This document shows positions 57,112 through 64,000 of a stretch of 64,000 bases of DNA, one piece after another (position 1 is the first letter of the stretch; each line of letters starts with the position of its first letter). A program made the translations under genes and the position numbers. Source of the stretch: JAQGMV01 sp035626595. GTDB taxonomy: Bacteria; Pseudomonadota; Gammaproteobacteria; Burkholderiales; SG8-41. Below the pieces are notes generated by a model, which did not search any database, was not told the DNA's origin, and saw only the letters and a list, made by a program, of their open reading frames with translations. Location of the stretch: positions 46,677-110,676 of the forward strand of contig DASPNJ010000136.1 in NCBI GenBank assembly GCA_035626595.1, given 5' to 3'.

Positions 57112-58343
57112 CCGTTCTGCATCTTCGGCCATGCGCCGAGCCAGTCCATGAAGAGCTCCTTGCTCATGGGCCGCGAGATGTAATAGCCCTGCGCGATGTC
57201 GCAGCCGAGATCCACCAGCAGGTTCCAGTTCGCGCTCGTCTCGACCCCTTCGGCGACCGCGCGGAGCTTCAACTTGCGCGCCATCTCCAGGCTCGAACCG
57301 AGGATGACGCGCGCGGACTCGTGGCGGCCCGCATGCGTAACGAACGACTGATCGATCTTCAACTCGGTGAACGGAATGCGCGTCAACTGCTCGAGAGACG
57401 AGTAGCCCGTGCCGTAGTCGTCGATCGAAAGCTCGAAGCCCTTTATGCGCAGACGCGCGAGGTTCTCCAGCACCCGACCGATATCCGTGGTCGCGGTCGA
57501 TTCGGTGATCTCGAGCACGATGTGGCGCGGATCGAGATGCTGGCGGCGCACGATCTCGGTGATGTCGTCGGCGATCTTCACGTCGGACAGCGATTTGATC
57601 GACAGGTTGACCGCCACGCAGAATCGCGGATTTGCGTGGCAGGCCTCACGGCAGAATGTCGCCGCCTTTGCGAGCATCGCGCGCATCAGCATGTCGATGT
57701 TGCCCGAGTCCTCCAGCGGCTTGATGAACAAGTACGGCGAGATCACCCCCTGGCGCGGATGACGCCAGCGCGCGAGCGCCTCGGCGCCGACCACCTCGCC
57801 GGTCGCGATGCACACCTTGGGTTGGAAGAACGGTTCGAATTCGCCGGCGCGCAGCCCGTCGACGATCTCCGCGAGGGGCAAAGTCGGCGTAGCCGAGCGC
57901 GCCTGCGCGCCGCCGCTCAGCACCGGCTTGTTGATCTGGAGCAGCTCCTCGATCTTGCGAGGTGTGACGGGCTTCTCGATCGTGCCGAGAAAATTGATGC
58001 CGTAGGCCGCAGCCATCGTCTCCACCGAGGTCAGCACGCCGCGCTCGACGCCGCTCGCGACGATGAGCGAAGTGCCGAGGCCGTCCTCGCCGATGTGCCG
58101 GATGAATTCCATGCCATCCATTCCCGGCATGTCGAGATCGCTGATGATGACGTCGACCGGTGCATCGAGCTTGTGCAGATGCTCGAGCGCCTCGCGCCCG
58201 TCGCTCGCCGTGTGGATCATCTGCGCGCCCATGTGCTTCAGCATCTTCACCAGCATGTTGCGCTGGAATTCCTGGTCTTCGACGACGAGGAAGCTGAGAG
58301 ATTTCCCATGCATGTTGTGAGCTCCTCGGTTGTGTTGCGTCAT
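57108..58343 (-). CDS. REC-EAL cyclic-di-GMP phosphodiesterase
   Basis: 411-residue response regulator. REC domain 1-130: D69 (IISDLDMPG), K124 (TIEKPV). EAL domain from about 160: E188-A-L190 (GAEALARWRHP), N in VAVNLS, ITES, DDYGTGYSSL, Lys in LKIDQSFV and AEGVET. All catalytic residues of an active PDE are present. It should degrade c-di-GMP on phosphorylation by the upstream kinase. ATG 58343 has GGAGG; another ATG at 58313 also has GAGGAG. Coupled (ATGA) to the kinase stop. Confidence 0.93.
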   Translation of the reverse strand: MTQHNRGAHNMHGKSLSFLVVEDQEFQRNMLVKMLKHMGAQMIHTASDGREALEHLHKLDAPVDVIISDLDMPGMDGMEFIRHIGEDGLGTSLIVASGVERGVLTSVETMAAAYGINFLGTIEKPVTPRKIEELLQINKPVLSGGAQARSATPTLPLAEIVDGLRAGEFEPFFQPKVCIATGEVVGAEALARWRHPRQGVISPYLFIKPLEDSGNIDMLMRAMLAKAATFCREACHANPRFCVAVNLSIKSLSDVKIADDITEIVRRQHLDPRHIVLEITESTATTDIGRVLENLARLRIKGFELSIDDYGTGYSSLEQLTRIPFTELKIDQSFVTHAGRHESARVILGSSLEMARKLKLRAVAEGVETSANWNLLVDLGCDIAQGYYISRPMSKELFMDWLGAWPKMQNG

Positions 58344-61054
58344 CGCTGCACCTCCGGAACGCGCAAGGCGTCCACATAACGGTTGACGCGTTCGAGCTCG
58401 CGCTCGAACGCGTGCATGTGCGATTGCACCGCGGCGCCGTCTTCGGCCTGCGCCGCGTGCTCCAGGCGCTCGGCGATAGCGCCCAGCGCGGTCAGTCCTA
58501 CCATGCGGCTCGCACCCTTGATCCGGTGCGCCATGCGCGCGGTCTGTTTGAACTCGCCGCCTGTCGCGTACTCGCGCAGCGCTGCCGCATCGCGATCGTT
58601 CACGCGGCGGAAGTCGTCGAGGATCTCGGCCTCGACACCGGTTTCGTCGTTGCTGAGCGCGGCAAGCACCGACCGGTCGAGCAAGGGCTCGGGAGGTTCG
58701 CTGCCATGCAGCCCATGATCGGAGCCCGCTGACAGCGGAAGCCAGGTGTCGAGCTTCTTCTGAAGCTCTGCGAGCTGCACCGGTTTGGCGAGGTAGTCGT
58801 CCATACCGGCTTCAAGACACGCTTCGGCTTCGCCCTTGAGCGCGTTCGCAGTGCACGCGATGAGCGGAGTGTGCTCGCTGCCGCGCTCGCGCTCGATGCG
58901 GCGTATCCGGCGAGCGAGCTCGTAGCCGTCCATCTCGGGCATGTTGATATCCGAGATGACTGCGGCATAACGATCCGATTTCCACTTCTCGAGCGCTTCG
59001 ACGCCGTCGCTCGCGGTTTCGGCGGCATAGCCCAGCGTGTTGACCTGGCGCTGGAGCAGCATGCGGTTGACCGGGTGATCGTCGACGAGCAGCACGAGCG
59101 TGCGTTCCCGCTCGGCGTGCCCGACAGAAGGCGCCTCGCGCACTGGGGCAAGCGGCCCCGCGTTCCTGCGCGCGGGCTCGACATCGTTCCGCGGAAGCTC
59201 TTCGGGATCGGCGATCGTGAGCGGCAGCGTGATCCGTATGGTGGTGCCCTTGCCCGGCGTGCTCGAAAGCTCGATCGTGCCGCCCATCATGTCGACAAGA
59301 CGGCGGCTGATCGTGAGGCCGAGGCCGGTGCCGCCGAACTTGCGGGCGGTCCCGGCGCCCGCCTGCACGAATGGCTCGAAAATACGCGCCTGCGCTTCCT
59401 CGGACATGCCGATGCCGCTGTCCGACACCGTGAGACACACGGTCTCGGTCCAGATCTCCCGCGTCAGCAGCTCCGCCTTGACCTCGATCGTGCCCTGGTA
59501 CGTGAACTTGATCGCGTTCGACACGAGGTTGTTCAAAATCTGGCGCAGCCGATGCGGGTCGAACACGTGCGCCGCGCTGATGTCGGGATCCACGCTGCAC
59601 GTGAGCAGCAGGCCCTTGCTGCTCGCGTTGCCGGAGTAGATGTTGCGCGTGCTTTCCACGATTTGCCGCAGCGAAGCCGGCTGCATCTCGATCTCGAGCT
59701 TGCCCGCCTCGATTTTCGAGAAATCGAGGATGTCGTCGATGATGCGCTGGAGCGAGCGGCCCGATTCGCGCACGACGTTCACCGTCGTGCGCTGGCCGGC
59801 GTCGAGCTCGCTCAGGCTCAGGAGCTCGAGCATGCCGAGTATGCCGTTCAGCGGCGTGCGGATCTCGTGGCTCATGACCGCGAGGAAGCTGCTCTTCGCG
59901 GTGTTCGCGGCTTCCGCGGCGAGCTTCGCCTCGTGCAGCGCCTGCTGGAGCGTCTTCTGATCGGTCACGTCGGCCCAGTGGCCGCTCCACACGATGGCTC
60001 CGTCGCCGACGGCGCGCGGGGCGGCGGACGAGCGCACCCACTTCGTCTGGCCCGCCGGCGTCGTGATGCGGAAATCGTGCTGCAGCGGCACCAGCGATTG
60101 CGCCGCTTTCGCGACCGCGGCGCTGAGCACCGCCCGGTCTTCCTCCAGGACCGTGCGGCCGATCACGGCGGGATCCGCGAGCGCATCGTCGCGATCCACG
60201 CCATAAAGCTGCGTGACGCCGCTGCTGAGGAACTCGTAATGCGAGCCCTTCTGAGGGTGCGAGCAGTACTGGTATACGACGCCCGGGATGCTGTCGGCCA
60301 TGTCGTAGAGCTTGCGCTCGACTTCCTCGCGCGCCCGCGTCTGCCGCATGAACATGACGTACATCGGCACGACGAGCCCGAGCGCGAGCGCCGCCGCGCC
60401 GAACAAGAGCAGCATGGTGCGGTCGTAGCGGCGATTCTCGTACTCGCGCGCAGCGTCGAGCGCCTTGCGCTCGACCTGCCCGATCTCGCGCGTCACGTCG
60501 AATATGCCCGCGCTCGTCTGCTGCGACTGCCGCACGAGCTCGGCCGAGATGTCGAGGGCGCCCGTGTCGCGCTGTTTCACGGTCTGGTCCATGAGCGCGA
60601 TGCGTTTCGCGGTCAAATCATCCAGCTGTTGCGTGCGCGCCTTCTGCTCGGGCGTGCCGGCGACCAGACCTTTCAGGACCTGCAGCTTGTCCGTGAGCGC
60701 GAAGAGCGCGGTGTCGCGCTCGATGATGAAGCTCGTGTTACCGGATACCACGTAGCCCCGGAGTGCGGATTCGGCGCGGCTCAAGTGATTTTCGACCGCG
60801 GCGATCGTGTCCAGCACCTCGTGGGTGTGATTCGCCGCGTCGGACGCTTCGCGCGCGCCGGTCGACGCGTCGTACAGCGACCATCCCATGGCGAGCACTG
60901 CGGTGAACGTCAGGAGAAAGAGCCAATGCGGAAGGTGTCGGTGTCTGCGGGCCCTCGAGTGCACGTTTCGCGTTGCGTATCCTGCCGACCAGGGCTGCCG
61001 CAGCGGGTGAGCGCTGCGATCGACGCCCGCGGTGGATTCGATGTGCCCGTTCAT
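58340..61054 (-). CDS. CHASE3-PAS hybrid histidine kinase with REC and HPt
   Basis: 904-residue membrane hybrid kinase. TM1 near residues 42-60, a CHASE3-like periplasmic region, TM2 near 215-235, a PAS domain, DHp with H396 (VMSHEIRTPLNG), HATPase (NLVSNAIKF, GTGLGL), REC with D702 (ISDINMPEMDG) and C-terminal HPt H843 (AHRIKGASRM). A full phosphorelay. ATG at 61054 is preferred because GGAGAGGAA lies just upstream; the frame extends farther but without SD. It probably drives the REC-EAL protein encoded next, lowering c-di-GMP. Confidence 0.93.
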   Translation of the reverse strand: MNGHIESTAGVDRSAHPLRQPWSAGYATRNVHSRARRHRHLPHWLFLLTFTAVLAMGWSLYDASTGAREASDAANHTHEVLDTIAAVENHLSRAESALRGYVVSGNTSFIIERDTALFALTDKLQVLKGLVAGTPEQKARTQQLDDLTAKRIALMDQTVKQRDTGALDISAELVRQSQQTSAGIFDVTREIGQVERKALDAAREYENRRYDRTMLLLFGAAALALGLVVPMYVMFMRQTRAREEVERKLYDMADSIPGVVYQYCSHPQKGSHYEFLSSGVTQLYGVDRDDALADPAVIGRTVLEEDRAVLSAAVAKAAQSLVPLQHDFRITTPAGQTKWVRSSAAPRAVGDGAIVWSGHWADVTDQKTLQQALHEAKLAAEAANTAKSSFLAVMSHEIRTPLNGILGMLELLSLSELDAGQRTTVNVVRESGRSLQRIIDDILDFSKIEAGKLEIEMQPASLRQIVESTRNIYSGNASSKGLLLTCSVDPDISAAHVFDPHRLRQILNNLVSNAIKFTYQGTIEVKAELLTREIWTETVCLTVSDSGIGMSEEAQARIFEPFVQAGAGTARKFGGTGLGLTISRRLVDMMGGTIELSSTPGKGTTIRITLPLTIADPEELPRNDVEPARRNAGPLAPVREAPSVGHAERERTLVLLVDDHPVNRMLLQRQVNTLGYAAETASDGVEALEKWKSDRYAAVISDINMPEMDGYELARRIRRIERERGSEHTPLIACTANALKGEAEACLEAGMDDYLAKPVQLAELQKKLDTWLPLSAGSDHGLHGSEPPEPLLDRSVLAALSNDETGVEAEILDDFRRVNDRDAAALREYATGGEFKQTARMAHRIKGASRMVGLTALGAIAERLEHAAQAEDGAAVQSHMHAFERELERVNRYVDALRVPEVQR

Positions 61055-61565
61055 CGCGTTCCTCTCCGACCCCGGCACATTGCCGGCGCGGCACTTCTCC
61101 TCGATGCGACGCGCGGCCGCCGCCAGTGCGCAGCGGGACGACGCCGTAGTGGGATCGGGTTCGGGGATCGCGGCGGTTGCCGTTCCGCGGGGCTCGTGGG
61201 CGGAAAGCACCGTTTTCATCATCGCGGAGTACCGCAGCAGGGTCGGTGCTGCGCTCGGTGCTTGCGGCGACTCCTCGGTCGCCTCTGGCTGCGCGATGCA
61301 ACGGTAGCCGACGCAACCCTTATGCCGATGTCACATGAAAATAACGGGATACGACGAGCACGTCGTGGGAAATCTCACGAATAGTCAGATTTTGGACGCG
61401 CAGTCACCCGCATTGACCGGAAAAGCCCTACAGCGTGCCCGCGACCGGAAATGCACTTGTCGCTTCCCTGCGACGTACTTGGACGCGTTGCTGCGTGCTG
61501 GGGTGAGTTCGTAATTCTCCCGGTCGGCAGAAATTACGTTGGCATGCCTGCAGCGGGAAGAATTT
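61055..61565. other. 511-base intergenic region between the hybrid kinase and ANTAR genes
   Basis: No convincing gene seen. It should hold the promoter of the hybrid kinase (leader GGAGAGGAA at 61059-61070) and the 3' end of the ANTAR gene, with a 7-bp dyad CGTAATT (61511-61517)/AATTACG (61533-61539). A short plus-strand frame from 61451 has no signal or SD and is probably random. Confidence 0.5.
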
Positions 61566-62174
61566 TCAGCGTTCGGTGCTGCCGGGCCTGTTCAACGTCT
61601 CGAGCGCATTCACGATTTCGGCGGCTACATCGTGGACGCGCCTGCGCTCCGAACGTGCGGTCGAACGCAACGCTTCGAACGCCTGGTCGCGATCGAGGCG
61701 TCTGCGCTCCATGAGAATGCCGATCGCCATGCTGGTCTCGCGGCCGCTCTCGAGCGCAGCCGAGAGGTTCTCGCCGGTCTGCTTGAGCTCGCGGATCTCC
61801 CCGGCGCGCGCGAGCGCGGCTTCGAGCTCCGGGATGATCTGCGGCACGTCCAGCGGCTTCACGAGGTAGCCGAGCGCGCCGAGCTCCTTCGCCCGCTGGA
61901 TGATGTGCGGATCGCCATAGGCGGAGAGGAAAATGAAAGGCAGGCCGAGCGCGCCGAGGCGTTCCGCAAGCTGGACGCCGGACATGCCGGGCATGCGCAC
62001 GTCGAGCAGCGCGAGATCGGGCTTCACCTCCTGCGCGAGCTTGAGTGCCGTGTCGCCGTCGCCGGCTTCCGTCACACGGTAGCCCGCCGCGCGCAGCCCG
62101 CCGCCGAGCGTCGCCAGCACCAGCCGGTCATCGTCGACGATCAGAATATGGGCGTTTTCGCCTGTCCCAGCCAT
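61566..62174 (-). CDS. REC-ANTAR response regulator (RNA-binding antiterminator)
   Basis: 202-residue regulator. REC domain has D58 (LALLDVRMPG), K106 (YLVKPLD) and a typical fold. The C-terminal ANTAR (about 130-190) has ETSMAIGILMERRRLDRDQAFEALRSTARSERRRVHDVA, the RNA hairpin-binding helix bundle. ANTAR proteins antiterminate transcripts with double hairpins. Its ATG lies 47 bases inside the end of the upstream kinase, so they are coupled. Confidence 0.94.
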   Translation of the reverse strand: MAGTGENAHILIVDDDRLVLATLGGGLRAAGYRVTEAGDGDTALKLAQEVKPDLALLDVRMPGMSGVQLAERLGALGLPFIFLSAYGDPHIIQRAKELGALGYLVKPLDVPQIIPELEAALARAGEIRELKQTGENLSAALESGRETSMAIGILMERRRLDRDQAFEALRSTARSERRRVHDVAAEIVNALETLNRPGSTER

Positions 62175-64000
62175 GATGGATCTCTTGCGCGGCCTGCGCG
62201 GGATGCGCGAGCACCGGCGGATCCAGTGTGAGCACCGCGCGTACCCGCGCAGCGCTCTGAGAGACCTCGACGCGCGCGCCCTCGGTCGGCAGCAGCGTGC
62301 GCACGAGCTCGAGACCGGTGCCGAGCCCCGCGCCGCGCCCGAAGTCGAAATCGGGCGGCAACGCGCCATCGTTCTCGATCGTTATGCGGGCCTCGCGTCC
62401 GGCGGTCGTCACGTGCACGGCGACGCAGACGGCTCCGCTCGCCCTGCGCCCGTGCTTGAGCGCGTTGAACATGAGCTCGTTCAGGACGAGCGAGACCGCG
62501 ACCGCGTCGCGCTCGCCGATATGCACCGAGGGATCACTGCGCGGATCGGTCGCACAATGGATCTTCGCGCCCGTCGCACGCTCGCCGGCTTTCACGATTT
62601 CGGAAACGAGCTCGGTCAGGACGACGGCATCGCGCAACTCCCGCCCGTGCAACCCGTGAACCGCGGCCATTGCCTGGAGCTGCGACACGGCCTTGTCGAG
62701 CACCGGCGAGAGCGGCGTGTGAAGCGTCGCGAGCTGCCGCAGCAGGCCCACGATGCCCTGCAGGTTGTTTTTCACGCGATGGTGCACCTCGTGCAGCAGC
62801 GCGTCGCGCTGGCGCGACATCGTCGCAAGCCGCTCCTCTTCGGCGCGCTTGCGCTCGGTCACGTCGTAGGCGACGGACAGCACGCTCGGAACGTTGCCTT
62901 CGCCGTCGGTGAGCGGGATGTGGTGCGCTTCGTAGTGCTGCGCGCCGCCGTCCGCGGCACATTCGAAGTCGATACGCGACCGGCGGCCGGTCTCGAATAC
63001 GCGCCGCAGACTCTGCTCCCACTGCGCGGCGCCTTGCACCGGAAAGGCGAGCTCGGCGCTGGTGCGTCCGATGATCTCCTCGCGCGTGAGCCCCGTCACA
63101 CGCTCGACGGCGGCATTCACGTACGCGTGGCGCAACTCCGCGTCGTAACAGGCGATCACCTCTGGAAGCGCATCGGCGAGCGTCTCGAATTCGTGCTGGG
63201 TGCGTTTGAGCCTGCTCTCGGATGCGCGCAGCGCGAGCTCCGCGCGCTTGCGCTCGGTCACCTCGCGCGCGATTGCGAGCACCGTCTCGACGGTGCCGTC
63301 CGCGGCGAATTCCGGGACCATGTGCGACGCGTAGTAGCGCACGCCGTCCGAAGTCGGCACGGTGATTTCGATCTCGTGGCGGCGCCCGGTCGCGAACACC
63401 CGGCGCACCCCCGCGGCCCATCGCACGCAGAGCTCCAGCGGAACGCCCGGTTTCGGACCGCCGTTGCCGATGACCTGCTCGGGCGCCATGCCGGTGAGCG
63501 AAGCGACTGCGGGATTCACGTACACGTGCCGCAGCTCGCGATCGATGCGCGCGATGATGTCCGGCGAATTCTCCACGAGCGCGCTGAAGAGCTGCTCGCG
63601 CTCCACCCTACGTACATGCAGCCGCGCGCGGTCGCTCGCTTCGAGCAGCAGCACGAGAGTTGCCGCGCGGCCGTGGAGCACGACGTCCTGCGCCACGACG
63701 TCGGCGACGAATACCTCGCCCGAGCGTTTGACGTGCCGGCGCAGTCCGCAATGACGCGCGATCGCGCCGTTGTGCGAACTGCCGATGAGATCGGCCTCGT
63801 CTGCGGCGTGGCGGGTGTCCTGAAAGCTCAGGGACAGGAACTCGTCGCGTGTGTAGCCGTAGAGGCGCAGCGCGGCGCCATTCGCCGCGAGACAGCGCGC
63901 CGTCTCACGGTCGAAGACGCACATTGGCGTGGGATTTCGGTCGAACTCCGGCACTGCCGGGGAGTGCAGCGCGGTGAGCGCCGCCGGTGTGGCGGGAGCC
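62128..64000 (-). CDS. Multi-PAS sensor kinase with HisKA_2 domain (5' end may be outside window)
   Basis: At least 608 residues. At least three PAS units: NGAALRLYGYTRDEFLSLSF, then EQLFSALVENSPDIIARIDR, then FETLADALPEVIACYDAELR, with PAC motifs such as VTERKRAE. The kinase core has HHRVKNNLQGIVGLL (HisKA_2 type His) and HATPase ITIENDGALP, GLGTGLELV. It phosphorylates the ANTAR protein by inference. An in-frame GTG at 63954 could start it, but the frame is open to the window edge and more residues may precede. Its last 15 codons overlap the ANTAR gene. Confidence 0.9.
   Translation of the reverse strand, partial: APATPAALTALHSPAVPEFDRNPTPMCVFDRETARCLAANGAALRLYGYTRDEFLSLSFQDTRHAADEADLIGSSHNGAIARHCGLRRHVKRSGEVFVADVVAQDVVLHGRAATLVLLLEASDRARLHVRRVEREQLFSALVENSPDIIARIDRELRHVYVNPAVASLTGMAPEQVIGNGGPKPGVPLELCVRWAAGVRRVFATGRRHEIEITVPTSDGVRYYASHMVPEFAADGTVETVLAIAREVTERKRAELALRASESRLKRTQHEFETLADALPEVIACYDAELRHAYVNAAVERVTGLTREEIIGRTSAELAFPVQGAAQWEQSLRRVFETGRRSRIDFECAADGGAQHYEAHHIPLTDGEGNVPSVLSVAYDVTERKRAEEERLATMSRQRDALLHEVHHRVKNNLQGIVGLLRQLATLHTPLSPVLDKAVSQLQAMAAVHGLHGRELRDAVVLTELVSEIVKAGERATGAKIHCATDPRSDPSVHIGERDAVAVSLVLNELMFNALKHGRRASGAVCVAVHVTTAGREARITIENDGALPPDFDFGRGAGLGTGLELVRTLLPTEGARVEVSQSAARVRAVLTLDPPVLAHPAQAAQEIHHGWDRRKRPYSDRRR

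Noticed and set aside
58871..61384. 837-codon plus-strand frame over the hybrid kinase
   Set aside because: Antisense to a kinase with all motifs; Arg/Ala/His/Leu-rich shadow.
61451..61714. Small plus-strand frame in the kinase-ANTAR gap
   Set aside because: No SD, no signal or conserved pattern, and it runs antisense into the ANTAR gene.

Overview
The window is 64 kb of GC-rich, gene-dense bacterial chromosome. Gene content and synteny point to a betaproteobacterium, probably an environmental Burkholderiales or Nitrosomonadales-like lineage. The main pointers are a Bug/TctC-type solute receptor, the dapA-bamC-MBL hydrolase order, suhB divergent from trmJ with an iscR locus, OmpR/EnvZ, RoxA, a Mfd of enterobacterial size, and DUF1800/DUF1501 secreted pairs. 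This is inference from family knowledge; no 16S gene or other decisive marker is present. I saw no tRNA, rRNA, CRISPR array, transposase or phage module.

Layout. 1-6.7 kb: Bug receptor (cut by the window edge), tandem RidA genes, an orphan DGQHR/DndB-like gene, a DUF1800-DUF1501 pair and three small secreted proteins. 6.8-10.6 kb: ompR-envZ facing thpR-ispF-ispD. 10.7-16.8 kb: the AmmeMemoRadiSam triad amrB-amrA-amrS, then mfd. 16.8-20.6 kb: small lipoprotein and acidic proteins, an FAD-Rieske oxidoreductase, serB. 20.7-32 kb: a minus-strand block reading trmJ, cysE, iscR, iscS, sufA, sufB, sufC, sufD, sufS, sufU, nfu, Rieske ferredoxin, membrane hydrolase. Here SUF genes occupy the place where the classical isc operon would continue after iscRS. 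32-40 kb: suhB, an alpha/beta hydrolase, asmA, mutS, a secreted phosphoesterase. 40-46.7 kb: slyD-bcp, roxA, small proteins, MBL hydrolase, bamC, dapA, a methyltransferase. 46.8-52.6 kb: homospermidine synthase, an acylating aldehyde dehydrogenase with a CoA ligase, a YihY membrane protein. 52.6-56.5 kb: Tat-exported multicopper oxidase and PhoX-like protein, then tag. 56.5-64 kb: signalling genes, namely a hybrid kinase, a REC-EAL phosphodiesterase and a GAF protein, and a PAS/HisKA_2 kinase with an ANTAR antiterminator.

The most unusual layer is non-coding. At least seven families of small palindromic repeats are dispersed through the window, mostly at gene 3' ends. Several have entered coding frames: they form a linker in Mfd, the SufC C-terminus, the signal-peptide n-region of a phosphoesterase, a segment of a CoA ligase, and the EnvZ stop codon. 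One family (five copies) is bipartite: a variable hairpin, an A5GTAGC-type linker, then a GCGGC/GCCGC hairpin. All five copies lie at gene ends with the T-tract oriented as a terminator for the adjacent gene. Their first hairpins differ in sequence; in four of the five, pairing is clearly kept.
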